Origin: Promethearchaeota archaeon
Lineage (GTDB): Archaea; Asgardarchaeota; Lokiarchaeia; Sigyniarchaeales; SOKP01
Length of the DNA: 64,000 nt
NCBI GenBank assembly: GCA_019057795.1
Contig: JAHLWS010000078.1
Span: 1-64,000 of the forward strand
Direction of reading: 5' to 3'
Shown here: piece by piece, positions 16,792 through 25,665 of the stretch
Numbering within the stretch: the first letter of the stretch is position 1
How the letters are laid out: each line of letters begins with the position of its first letter
Program-made: the position numbers and the translations under genes
The notes under the pieces: generated by a model
What the model saw: only the letters and a program-made list of their open reading frames with translations
Told to the model about the DNA's origin: nothing
Database searches by the model: none

Positions 16792-17841
16792 ATGAGAGAG
16801 AATCAAAACCAAAATAAATTTCCAATTGGTAAGCTTAAACATAAGTTTCTCTTAAAGATGTTAAAGAGTTTTGTTTCTAACACTCATTTAGAGGATGACA
16901 GGGTCATCATGGGCTCGAGCATTGGAGAGGATGCGGCTGTTATTGATATGGGCGATAATTACTTAGTTGCTAAGACCGACCCAATTACTTTTGCTACAGA
17001 CGCTATAGGATACTACGCCGTAAATGTCAATGTAAACGACGTTGTGTGTACTGGAGCTACTCCTAAGTGGTTTCAATCAACAATTTTACTACCTAAGAAA
17101 CTTACAGATGAAAATTTAATTGAAAACATTTTCAAAAACATTCATGATACTTGCAAATCTTTTGGGATTTCTGTAATAGGGGGTCACACTGAAATTACTT
17201 CAGACCTTACCAGACCAATTATTGTTGGTTCTCTCCTTGGCGAGGTTGAGAAAGATAAATTGGTTTTGACATCTGGAGCAAAAGCAGGAGACTCAATAAT
17301 ACTAACCAAGGGAATTTTTATCGAAGGCACATCCATTATAGCGCGAGAAAAAGAGAATATATTAAAGGATAAAGGGTACAGCGCCGAATTTATTGAAAAA
17401 TGTAAAGATTACCTATATAATCCAGGCATCAGCATCTTTAAAGAAGCTTTATTATCCAACGATAATTTCAAAATTAATTCTATGCACGACCCTACAGAAG
17501 GCGGTCTATTTTGTGGCATCGCGGAAATGGCAATTGCCTCGAATTTAGGGGTATTAATCGAAAAAAACAAAATAAATGTTTTACCAGAGCCAACGGAGTT
17601 AAGTAAAATCTTTGATTTAAATCCATATAACACAATCTCTTCCGGTTCTCTTTTAATTTCAATTAAAGAAGAATTTACTGCAGATTTAATTGATTTATTG
17701 GCGAAAAACGGCATAAATTCTGAATTGATTGGTAATTTCACTTCGAAAAAAGAAAACTATTTAGTAATAGATGATAACAATAAAAAGACGCCAATGTTGT
17801 ATACAGAAACAGACGAAATCACAAAATTGTTTAATTTTTAA
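16792..17841 (+). CDS. AIR synthase-related (PurM/HypE-like) ATP-binding protein
   Basis: The 349-residue product matches the PurM/HypE/SelD/ThiL superfamily: SSIGEDAAVIDMGDNYLVAKTDPITFATDAIGYYAVNVNVNDVVCTGATP (about residues 40-90) is the nucleotide/metal-binding region, GGHTEITSDL (about 131-140) and HDPTEGGLFCGIAEMA (about 228-243) are further signatures. The C-terminus lacks the cysteine-bearing tail of HypE, and there is no Cys/Sec-containing Gly loop of SelD, so it is neither HypE nor SelD in the strict sense. It is the first clear chromosomal gene to the right of the provirus. Confidence 0.85.
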   Translation: MRENQNQNKFPIGKLKHKFLLKMLKSFVSNTHLEDDRVIMGSSIGEDAAVIDMGDNYLVAKTDPITFATDAIGYYAVNVNVNDVVCTGATPKWFQSTILLPKKLTDENLIENIFKNIHDTCKSFGISVIGGHTEITSDLTRPIIVGSLLGEVEKDKLVLTSGAKAGDSIILTKGIFIEGTSIIAREKENILKDKGYSAEFIEKCKDYLYNPGISIFKEALLSNDNFKINSMHDPTEGGLFCGIAEMAIASNLGVLIEKNKINVLPEPTELSKIFDLNPYNTISSGSLLISIKEEFTADLIDLLAKNGINSELIGNFTSKKENYLVIDDNNKKTPMLYTETDEITKLFNF

Positions 17842-17969
17842 AATTAGCTAAGATTTTAGCTAAGATTTTTATTTTTGAATTTTCATTATATTTATATAAT
17901 TAAGGGTTGTTTACTAAATTTACTAAAATTACATTATTAAATTAATATTTGAGTTAAAGTGGTTAAAGA

Positions 17970-19895
17970 ATTACGAATAAAGAATTAAGTACCATTCTGA
18001 AATCCATAGGAGAAAAAGCGAAAGGGAAAGAATTAACTCTTAAGATGAATTCCCATGTCTTTTTTGATATTTTAAAAAGTAAAGGAGCTTTGTTTAGTGA
18101 TTTTAAAGAAGGGATTAGAAAAGAATGGGAACAGTTCAAATTAAAAAATCAAAAAAGAATAATTCAAAAAACTTATAGTACGTTTTTTTTTCAATATTTT
18201 GATCAATATTTTCACAATTATTTGCAAAACTTTTGTGGATTCGATACAAAATCAAATTTGAAATTAATTGTTAAGGAGAAGATTTCTGACGACCACTTAT
18301 TTTTAGAGTATTCTTATTACTTATCACCCGAAGAGATGGAATACTTTAACGAATTTGCTGAAAGTTTTAAAGACACTTCAGATGGAATTACCTCCCCGTT
18401 CGGTTATTTATATTTAGTGGTCGCAATATTAGGGGTAATTCTGAGAAAGCTAACCGGAGAAAAGCTTTATATTATTTTAGACGCAGCAGTTATAAAAAAC
18501 GGCGATAATAACAATACTCTAAATTTTTTGATTGTAATTAAAAATAGCAAAGATGAACTTTTTGAAAATTACTATTCTATGTACCTTTACTACTTTCTTA
18601 AATACTTTGAAAATGTTCCAGAAGCGTATTCAGATAAACTATTAAAAGGTAGAGATAGGGTATATGAAATTGCTTTAGAGGAATACTCTCTTGCTAAAGA
18701 AAAACTCGTAGATTTATTATATTATTTCTATAAGAAATGTAATCTACTTCAGAACTTTTCGCCAATTTTAGATTTCTTGAATTTCGTTAACTCAAGAGTA
18801 GAGGACTCAATTTTCCCTAAATTAGATATAATAAAGAAAGAGTTCCTCCAGAATTTTGACTATACAGATGAGAAAAAGAATTTTTTTATTAGAATCTTTG
18901 ATTACATTGACAAGAAAGCGACCTTATATGCCACATTTCAAGCTAATAATTTACCTTCTCAAAAGTCTCAGTTTAATTTATTTTTATTGTATATGAAATA
19001 TTACTTTGGTAGTGGAAGCTTAGAAGCTTTGGAAGTAAGCGATCTATTATTTTTACCAGGAGAGTTTAGGAACAGATTAAATAAACTTAATAAGACTTTG
19101 GATGGAGCGATTAATGCTAAGAATATTAAAGAAATCCAAGATTTTATGGACATTTTTTCAATTTTAACAAATGTAGAACATCCAAATGTATTTTTTGAAA
19201 AAATCTTTAATAAAAATATTTCACAGATTAATTACGACTTTTTAAGAACATTTTTGCGAAGCCTGAATATAAGTATTACTCGTTTAATCGCCCGAGAAAA
19301 CAAGGTTTTATCTGAAGCCCCAAATAACGAACCTTTAACTTTTAAAATAGTTGTTGACCACATATGTCGGATGCTCTACACGTTAATCGATAAAATCTTT
19401 ATTAGAAAAATTCCTGGGCAAGCATCTAAAAATTTTATAGACCCGAGAAGCAGATATGTGGGCAGAAACATTGCTTTGAGAGTATTAGAATTATTTATTT
19501 TTTGCGATTTAAATGTTTCAGATGATGTTTGGCCAGATTACATTATTAGCATGAATAAGGAAGCTCTATTAAAGGAATTAGAAGACCATAACATAGTTAT
19601 CCCGGAAAAGTTCTTTTATCGGTATGAAGACATAGTTAGGTTTGTTGTTACATATAACTTTCAATCATCAAAGGATCAAATCATTTTCGAAGAGTGGTTA
19701 ATCACCGAGATTATTATTCCGTTAAATATCTTCATTTTAAATATTCGCAAATCAATAAAAGATCTTACAAATATAACTGAGATTTCCGAAAAATTAAAAG
19801 AATTTTTTGTTAAAGGTAGCAAAGACGATGAAATCATTCAAGATATTGAATTTGTGTGCCAGCAACTCGCAGTATTTTGGGAAAAATCCAAGTAA
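17970..19895 (+). CDS. Uncharacterised 641-aa helical protein, probable ATT start
   Basis: No family is recognised. The product is almost entirely helical, with no membrane segments, no cysteine clusters and no P-loop. The first ATG is at 18045, but the same frame is open 25 codons further and reads like protein (ITNKELSTILKSIGEKAKGKE). That extension contains no ATG/GTG/TTG near its beginning; an ATT at 17970 lies six bases after GTGGT, so I place the start there. The alternative start gives 616 residues. The neighbours (PurM-like gene upstream, mobB convergent downstream) give no functional clue. Confidence 0.6.
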   Translation: MTNKELSTILKSIGEKAKGKELTLKMNSHVFFDILKSKGALFSDFKEGIRKEWEQFKLKNQKRIIQKTYSTFFFQYFDQYFHNYLQNFCGFDTKSNLKLIVKEKISDDHLFLEYSYYLSPEEMEYFNEFAESFKDTSDGITSPFGYLYLVVAILGVILRKLTGEKLYIILDAAVIKNGDNNNTLNFLIVIKNSKDELFENYYSMYLYYFLKYFENVPEAYSDKLLKGRDRVYEIALEEYSLAKEKLVDLLYYFYKKCNLLQNFSPILDFLNFVNSRVEDSIFPKLDIIKKEFLQNFDYTDEKKNFFIRIFDYIDKKATLYATFQANNLPSQKSQFNLFLLYMKYYFGSGSLEALEVSDLLFLPGEFRNRLNKLNKTLDGAINAKNIKEIQDFMDIFSILTNVEHPNVFFEKIFNKNISQINYDFLRTFLRSLNISITRLIARENKVLSEAPNNEPLTFKIVVDHICRMLYTLIDKIFIRKIPGQASKNFIDPRSRYVGRNIALRVLELFIFCDLNVSDDVWPDYIISMNKEALLKELEDHNIVIPEKFFYRYEDIVRFVVTYNFQSSKDQIIFEEWLITEIIIPLNIFILNIRKSIKDLTNITEISEKLKEFFVKGSKDDEIIQDIEFVCQQLAVFWEKSK

Positions 19896-19923
19896 AAAGT
19901 TAATTTTTAACGAAATTATTTGA

Positions 19924-20427
19924 TTATTTGATTTCAAAAATTTTTAAAAAGCTCTCGAAGTTTTCTTCTACATCCACAATTGGCAACTTAATTTCACTTT
20001 TTTGATTGATTTTACTTGCTGCAATTAGACCAGAGATTGCTTTCACATTTTCGTTTAACTGGGGTTTTATCTCATTTATTTCTTTTACGCATAAAATCGT
20101 TGGAAAATCCAAATTCCTAAAACCTTCTGTAAAGATTATTTCAACTTTAAATGGACCTTTTATAACCCATCTTATTAACTCTTCAATATTGATTTTCTTT
20201 TTAAGATATATCGCGTTTTCGTCATATTTGTTTCTGATTATCGAATATACTGCTCCAGCTTCAGTAAATTTATCTGAATCTTTTCCTTCTTCGTCGATTT
20301 TATGCTGATGAATATTTTTTATTACCGCCACTTCAAAATTTAGTTTGTTCTTTAATCTCCTTATCGTCTTTTGTATGAAATGCGTTTTTCCACTTCCAGA
20401 ATACCCAATAACGCTAATAATTATCAT
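19924..20427 (-). CDS. mobB: Molybdopterin-guanine dinucleotide biosynthesis protein B
   Basis: The 167-residue P-loop protein begins MIIISVIGYSGSGKTHFIQK, the MobB-type Walker A (GYSGSGKT, residues 8-15). AVIKNIHQHKIDEEGKDSDKFTEAGA (about 34-59) corresponds to the family's KHxxHxFxxDxxGKDSxRxxxAGA block, and IIFTEGFR (about 98-105) to its EGF(K/R) motif. MobB assists insertion of nucleotide onto molybdopterin/tungstopterin cofactors, so the host probably has Mo/W enzymes. It is divergent from the PIN-TPR gene across a tandem-repeat region. Confidence 0.85.
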   Translation of the reverse strand: MIIISVIGYSGSGKTHFIQKTIRRLKNKLNFEVAVIKNIHQHKIDEEGKDSDKFTEAGAVYSIIRNKYDENAIYLKKKINIEELIRWVIKGPFKVEIIFTEGFRNLDFPTILCVKEINEIKPQLNENVKAISGLIAASKINQKSEIKLPIVDVEENFESFLKIFEIK

Positions 20428-20475
20428 TCAGAATCACAGATTCTTAAATATATAAAAATGCTCAAGATTTAATAT

Positions 20476-20532
20476 AATTAACATTAATTAACATTAATTA
20501 ACATTAATTAACTTTAAAGTAATTAACATTAC
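20476..20532. repeat. Tandem 11-bp repeat between divergent genes
   Basis: AACATTAATTA-type units follow each other about four times (20478-20513), with a fifth imperfect copy (AATTAACATTA) at about 20521-20531. Each unit is nearly palindromic (TTAATTAA). The array lies between mobB and the PIN-TPR gene and reaches to within ~35 bp of the latter's start, so it may be an operator. Confidence 0.55.
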
Positions 20533-20563
20533 TTTATGACTGAAGAAGAAGTTTTCTGCAATT

Positions 20564-22549
20564 ATGACTAAGAAAAACGAAATAATAGTGTTCGATGCTA
20601 ATTTCTTTATATGCATGAATTCTATCAGAGCTAAAGATATTCTTGAAAATCTAAGGCGAGTGAGTTCAGATTTGGGTTTTGATTATTACATTAGCTTAAT
20701 TGTTTTTAACGAAATTAAGGCCTCTCACACTTTCAGGGAAAAATTTCAAGAATTTATAAATGTAGAAGAAATTGAGAATTTGGAAATTGAAAATATAAAA
20801 AACGCCTTAAGTAAACAAGGTATTCGGTTCCCTGCTCAAGACCCAGACTTGTCTTTGTTATCCTTGTCGCAGAAATTATTAGAATGTAATGAAGAAATTT
20901 CTATTAACTTAGTTTCTGATGACTTTAAACTCGTAAAGAACGCAAATTTATATTTTCGCGGGAAGATCAATATTCTATCTCTTTCAAGTTTTTTGCTAAA
21001 AATACACAGAACAATCTCCAATAAGCAGTTGCGGTATTACTTCAAGAGTACTTGGAAAAAATCATTGAACTATACTCTTTCTTATATGATTGAGCGTTCT
21101 AAAATTTATCCTGCCGAGGAAAAAATAACTTGGTTGATTGAAAAAGCGATTAGCGTAACACAAGAATCTATACTTCAAAAAGAACCTGTTAAATTTGAGA
21201 TAGGAGCGAATAAATATGAAAAAGAAATCATTATATGTGAAAAATATATTTTGAACCAGAAATTAGCTAATAGCGAAGAAAACCTAGTATCTAGAATAAT
21301 TAATTTCCTTGAAAATTTAAAAATATCTCGGGAATATGTTAAGCAAGCAAGAGAAGCCATCGTGAAGCACGATTCGAAAAACGCTGTAAAATTTTTAAAG
21401 AAAGGCAACGGTTTTTTAGTGTCATTATTACAAATAGCTTCAGGCCAGCTTCAGGCCAATTTAAAAGACTACGAAATTATTGAGCAATTAATTTGTAGTG
21501 AAATTTCAAAGATGGAATTTTTACGAGCTTTTCTTTTAGTTTCATTAGGTCGAATCAATCCCGCTATTGATTCTTTAGAAAGAGCAGCATTGTTTTCTAC
21601 GATTATACATAATCATCAAACCTGTTTAACATTAAACTATGTAAAGGCATTAATACTTTTATTTCATGGGCTTTATAATAACGCTATAATGGCTTATAAT
21701 TTCACGGAGGAGCTCGCTGACATATATAACGACGAAAGGCTTAAGCTTAAATGTGCTATAGGGAAAGCAATAGCTCTTTATATCCAAGGAGATAATACCG
21801 CGACAGCTATGGCTATTATGGAAGAGATTTCTTCCATAAATATGGAGGAAAACTTTTTAGATGCAATAATTGTTTTTAGTGAGCTCGGAGATTATTTTTT
21901 AGCTTTAGGTCATTCGCAATTGGCAGCAAACCTTTACAACGAAGCATTAGAGATTAGTATTGATTATAAACTTAAAATTAGAAGCGATATTCTAATAGAA
22001 AAATTAAAACGTGCATATATCGCGACCGTTCTAAATGGTTATTCTACCGAAGATATTATGATCGATAAATTAGATGTTTTACTTAATAAAGCGTATTCGG
22101 TTAAAGATGTAGAGAAATATAACGAGCAAATCAAAAAGATTTCTAGCTTTAACATATTATTTTACACTCCATTCCCTTACATCTCAGGGAAGAAAAAAAT
22201 AATTCCTTACATTAAACTTCCTAAAGAACTGCAAGAAGATTATTTAGAAGTCGTACATTTTGAAAAATTAGAGAATAAGAAAGGAGTAGGAGTGGACCGA
22301 TATCTTTTTATAGTATCCCATTACGATCTAGGATTATTAGGTATCATCGTAAAAACTGATGATAATGTGATTGGCATAGCTGAAAATTACACTTTAAAAT
22401 TTAAACCGATGTCTAAAGTGAAGATATATAAACCTAGCGAAGATTTGAGGGATACTTATTTAATCCGGGCTATTATTGAAGTTGTATCCAAAAATGAGTG
22501 TGAAATAATCTATTCGTTGCCGTCTTTCTTTAAAACGTTAAATTTGTGA
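20564..22549 (+). CDS. PIN-domain protein with TPR-like helical region
   Basis: The 661-residue product starts with a PIN nuclease-like domain (about 1-150): IIVFDANFFICMN with Asp11, an acidic ISLIVFNEIKA segment, AQDPDLSLLSLSQKL and LVSDDFKLVK supply the expected four acidic positions. Residues about 150-490 are helical with TPR-like pairs (LLFHGLYNNAIMAYNFTEELADIY, LGDYFLALGHSQLAANLYNEALEI). The last ~120 residues are beta-rich. PIN domains cleave RNA; fused TPR regions usually mediate protein contacts. There is no antitoxin-sized partner, so a toxin role is unlikely. Confidence 0.7.
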   Translation: MTKKNEIIVFDANFFICMNSIRAKDILENLRRVSSDLGFDYYISLIVFNEIKASHTFREKFQEFINVEEIENLEIENIKNALSKQGIRFPAQDPDLSLLSLSQKLLECNEEISINLVSDDFKLVKNANLYFRGKINILSLSSFLLKIHRTISNKQLRYYFKSTWKKSLNYTLSYMIERSKIYPAEEKITWLIEKAISVTQESILQKEPVKFEIGANKYEKEIIICEKYILNQKLANSEENLVSRIINFLENLKISREYVKQAREAIVKHDSKNAVKFLKKGNGFLVSLLQIASGQLQANLKDYEIIEQLICSEISKMEFLRAFLLVSLGRINPAIDSLERAALFSTIIHNHQTCLTLNYVKALILLFHGLYNNAIMAYNFTEELADIYNDERLKLKCAIGKAIALYIQGDNTATAMAIMEEISSINMEENFLDAIIVFSELGDYFLALGHSQLAANLYNEALEISIDYKLKIRSDILIEKLKRAYIATVLNGYSTEDIMIDKLDVLLNKAYSVKDVEKYNEQIKKISSFNILFYTPFPYISGKKKIIPYIKLPKELQEDYLEVVHFEKLENKKGVGVDRYLFIVSHYDLGLLGIIVKTDDNVIGIAENYTLKFKPMSKVKIYKPSEDLRDTYLIRAIIEVVSKNECEIIYSLPSFFKTLNL

Positions 22550-22550
22550 A

Positions 22551-22823
22551 TTATCCTTTCCTTAAATTTTTATTTCTTTGGCTAATTTGATGGCTGTGGA
22601 CCGCACAGGATATACAATAGTACTTTTTTTTGCTAGGAGTTTGAATAATCGTTCCTGTTTTTTTTAGTTCAGCGTACATTCTTCCATCAACTAAAGGGAC
22701 TCTTCTAGTCACCGCTTTGGCTTTACTTCTCGGTACCATTCTCCCGCACTTGGAGCACTGAACTTGACTGTAGTGTCCTTTTCTTGATCCAGTTTTTCCC
22801 CCGCTCTTTCTTTTTTTTGGCAA
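22551..22823 (-). CDS. rps26e: Small ribosomal subunit protein eS26
   Basis: The 90-residue protein shows eS26 features: basic MPKKRKSGGKTGSRKGHYSQVQCSKCGRMVPRSKA with the first CxxC (residues 23-26), KAVTRRVPLVDGRMYAELKK and a second zinc pair YYCISC (about 68-73). It binds near the mRNA exit channel of the 30S subunit. eS26 is absent from many euryarchaea but present in Asgard, TACK archaea and eukaryotes, which helps place the organism. It converges with the PIN-TPR gene with 1 nt between stops. Confidence 0.93.
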   Translation of the reverse strand: MPKKRKSGGKTGSRKGHYSQVQCSKCGRMVPRSKAKAVTRRVPLVDGRMYAELKKTGTIIQTPSKKKYYCISCAVHSHQISQRNKNLRKG

Positions 22824-22968
22824 TTTTCAGTCAGCTTTTTTTTTCTATTTCGAAATTAAACTCTTATTTCTTTGTATTTGAATAAGGCAAACCTTAAAAA
22901 TTTTATTTTTTCTCTTAGAAAGTTGCCAAACTAACGCTCTATTAAGATTTCCTTTCAAAAAGATGTTT

Positions 22969-23652
22969 TTACTTCTTATTTTGCTCGTCTAACTTATTTA
23001 GAGCTTTAAAAGAAAACATTAATCTTTGGACTATGGTTAAAATTAGTAGTCCTGTAAAAAATAGAATAAATATTGGAAAAAACCAGGTGAAAGGCGTCCC
23101 AAGTATTAGCTTTGATAAAGTATAAATCCACCATTCAGCCATAAAAGCAAGCCATAAAATAACTAATCGCTCAGCTCTTTCCATAAATCCTACTCCCATC
23201 ATGTCAATGCCCTCGTTTTCTGCTCTAGCGCGAATGTAGGAAATCATAATTACTAAAAATAAAAGGATATACCCTAAAATGTAATGCAGATAATTCCCCA
23301 GAGTCAACCCTATTATTAACGCCGCATCTGAAAGTCTATCTAAATTAGAATCTAAAAAAGCTCCAGCTTTAGAATTTGAATTCGTTCTTCTGGCTACTTC
23401 TCCATCGAACACATCAAATGCGCCCGCCCAAAACAATATAAAAGGTACCATCCAAGCTGTATAAAATGGCAAGTGCAACCCCCCAATTGAAAGCAAAAAA
23501 GCAACACTTGCAGAACATAAAAACCCTATATAGGATAAGAGGGTTGGCGAGAACTTATGTTTGATTAAAAAATTAACGGGAAGATCAATAACCTTGCCTA
23601 TAATTCTTCTTTGGTTACTTCTTTTATTATTTGTATGTTCTGTTCCGCTCAA
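22969..23652 (-). CDS. CDP-alcohol phosphatidyltransferase (archaeal phospholipid synthesis)
   Basis: The 227-residue membrane protein carries the complete family motif D-x2-DG-x2-AR-x8-G-x3-D-x3-D in FDVFDGEVARRTNSNSKAGAFLDSNLDRLSD (about residues 81-110). About six hydrophobic segments surround it. These enzymes condense CDP-archaeol (or CDP-diacylglycerol) with an alcohol head group; archaetidylinositol-phosphate synthase is the closest common archaeal function, but the sequence does not decide the acceptor. The ATG start gives a short cytoplasmic N-terminus. Confidence 0.85.
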   Translation of the reverse strand: MSGTEHTNNKRSNQRRIIGKVIDLPVNFLIKHKFSPTLLSYIGFLCSASVAFLLSIGGLHLPFYTAWMVPFILFWAGAFDVFDGEVARRTNSNSKAGAFLDSNLDRLSDAALIIGLTLGNYLHYILGYILLFLVIMISYIRARAENEGIDMMGVGFMERAERLVILWLAFMAEWWIYTLSKLILGTPFTWFFPIFILFFTGLLILTIVQRLMFSFKALNKLDEQNKK

Positions 23653-23721
23653 TTTTTTTGATTTTTTGAAATGAGTATTTGAGATATTTTGTTTTAAATG
23701 TACTTTAAAATAAAAATTTTT

Positions 23722-24315
23722 TCATATTAATAAGCTCAAGTTGTATTTGATTAATCGAATCGTGCTACTTGCTAAGTAAGATCGATTTCCAAGACTCAGA
23801 TTTGTTAGTTTTAACTCCTTTAATTCTTTTGAATTTATTAATTCACCGCTTTGGTCTCCAACTATAAATAACAAATTCCTTTTTGGACTCATGTCCATAA
23901 ATATTTTGCTAAAATGTGCTCCACTTTCATTTAATATAAATACTTGATATTTTTTCTTAATAAATTTTTTAATTGCTTCAAAAATATCTAAATTTGAACA
24001 CTTTATTGAATCCAATGGATTTACGGTATATTTCTTATTTCCTTTCTTAATGAAATCTACAAAATAATCCGTCAACATTATTTCGTTTTTAGGAAAAGAG
24101 ACATTATTAAATGTATTGGAATCAAAAACAAATGTTCCATACTTATCTAGAAAAGCCCAAATCTGAATATTTTTTTCGAGTTTATTATCGCTTGTAAGTG
24201 CGGATAAAACACATCGTGACACAACATCTAATCTTCCAGAAGTTCCTTGAATATCTTTAATATAATAGTTACTAATGTCAACCGTGGATGATTTTATGAA
24301 AAAAATTAAAGTCAT
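23722..24315 (-). CDS. trmY: tRNA pseudouridine-54 N1-methyltransferase TrmY
   Basis: The 197-residue protein matches the archaeal TrmY (DUF358) SPOUT family: an N-terminal strand, then IQGTSGRLDVVSRCVLSALTSDN (about residues 24-46), the family's G(S/T)SGR(L/M)DVx2RC signature, and a C-terminal knot region with LLFIVGDQSGEL and LSLGNRSYLASSTIRLIKYNL (about 150-195), containing the SAM-binding loop. It methylates pseudouridine 54 in the tRNA T-loop to m1-psi, an archaeal trait. Length is normal for the family. Confidence 0.88.
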   Translation of the reverse strand: MTLIFFIKSSTVDISNYYIKDIQGTSGRLDVVSRCVLSALTSDNKLEKNIQIWAFLDKYGTFVFDSNTFNNVSFPKNEIMLTDYFVDFIKKGNKKYTVNPLDSIKCSNLDIFEAIKKFIKKKYQVFILNESGAHFSKIFMDMSPKRNLLFIVGDQSGELINSKELKELKLTNLSLGNRSYLASSTIRLIKYNLSLLI

Positions 24316-24427
24316 GGAATTAGTGTTCGATTTAATTTTATATTTTAGATAAATTAGATTTATAATAGATTGTTATATTAAATGTATCGATAATATTAAA
24401 TTATTAAATTTGAGAAAGTGTTGATAT

Positions 24428-25342
24428 TTGGATAAAATTGACCTTAAAATTTCAATGTTGTTAATGGCTAATTCGAGAACACCGTACAAACAATTAGCTG
24501 ATGTATTTCATATTAGTGTCAATTCAATCCATAAACGTGTTAAATCGTTAGTAGAAAAAGGTATCATTCAAAAATTTAAAGCAAGATTAGGTTTCGCGAA
24601 TTTTCCTACTATCTCAAATATCGTGATGTTTGGCACACCAAATGTAAAAGATAAGAAACATCTTTTAGAAAAATTAGGTGACAATGAGTTTGTATATAAT
24701 ATTTCACGAGCCAGCGGAAATTTATTTTATATTCATGCTTATATTCGAAATATGAATGAATTAGATACATTAGTTACCTTTGTACGAAAAACTGGAAAAA
24801 TTAGTGAACTCACAGTTGGTATTGATCGAAATATGCCTTCAATATCAATAATTGATAAACAAAAACTTAAAAATTTAGATTATTTTATAGTAAATTCTTT
24901 AAAAGATAATTCTAGAAAAACAATTTCTGATATAGCAGAAGAAGTAGGAGCTTCCACCAAAACAATTAAAAGACGATTAGACAATTTGATTGAGAACTTC
25001 TTAATAGAATTACAAATAGATTGGTATCCCGATTTAATTTTTACCATGATAATTTTAAAATTAAAATCTGATTCATTAATAGATGATAGAGACTTTATAA
25101 GTAGCTTAAAGAAAACTTATGGTTCCAAAATTGTTTTTTCATGGTCTTTTAGTAATTTACCGCTTACAAAACTTATATGTGTTTGCAATGAATCAATGAA
25201 AGATCTTCAAGATATAGAATCTTCACTTCTTTCAGAAAATTATGATTCTGTAGAAGTTACAATACTTATTGAAGGTAAAAATTTCCCCACATGGAGAGAA
25301 ACTTATCTTAAAGAGAGGATTCAAGAAATAAATAGCTTATAA
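24428..25342 (+). CDS. Lrp/AsnC-type transcriptional regulator with two winged-helix domains
   Basis: The 304-residue product has two helix-turn-helix segments: residues about 3-50 (LKISMLLMANSRTPYKQLADVFHISVNSIHKRVKSLVEKGIIQKF) and about 150-200 (DYFIVNSLKDNSRKTISDIAEEVGASTKTIKRRLDNLI), each followed by an RAM-like alpha/beta region. The start is TTG, with AAAGTG seven bases before it and an in-frame stop two codons upstream. It lies 323 bp before an ABC exporter on the same strand and may regulate it. A similar double-HTH protein is encoded at 36441. Confidence 0.75.
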   Translation: MDKIDLKISMLLMANSRTPYKQLADVFHISVNSIHKRVKSLVEKGIIQKFKARLGFANFPTISNIVMFGTPNVKDKKHLLEKLGDNEFVYNISRASGNLFYIHAYIRNMNELDTLVTFVRKTGKISELTVGIDRNMPSISIIDKQKLKNLDYFIVNSLKDNSRKTISDIAEEVGASTKTIKRRLDNLIENFLIELQIDWYPDLIFTMIILKLKSDSLIDDRDFISSLKKTYGSKIVFSWSFSNLPLTKLICVCNESMKDLQDIESSLLSENYDSVEVTILIEGKNFPTWRETYLKERIQEINSL

Positions 25343-25665
25343 TTTATAGTTCCCCATTCTTTCAATATGATGGTGATAATTAGGTAATAAAATTTTAAAA
25401 TTTATTTATAAATATAATTTAAATTTCCTCTAATGATGCAAAGAAATCATAGTTAAAAAAAAAAGATAATTTTTTTTGTGCAATTCATCACCCAAGTGGG
25501 TTAAAAACCTCCCATTTTATTTGTATTTTTATCTCATTTTTGCTACAACTGGTTATCATTAATATTAAAAGCGAATAAAGGAATTCCTATATTAAATATC
25601 GGACTAAAGATAATTTATATTAAAATAAAACTTAAATTGTTTAAAGAACATGGAAGTGATAAAAA
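25343..25665 (+). promoter_or_regulatory. Intergenic region before the ABC exporter
   Basis: No gene is visible. An ACCC-AAGT-GGGT mini-hairpin lies near 25493-25504. Several A+T-rich TATA-like stretches (e.g. TTTATATTAAAATAA near 25613-25628) lie upstream of the exporter ATG, which has GTGAT five bases before it, a standard ribosome-binding site. Confidence 0.3.
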
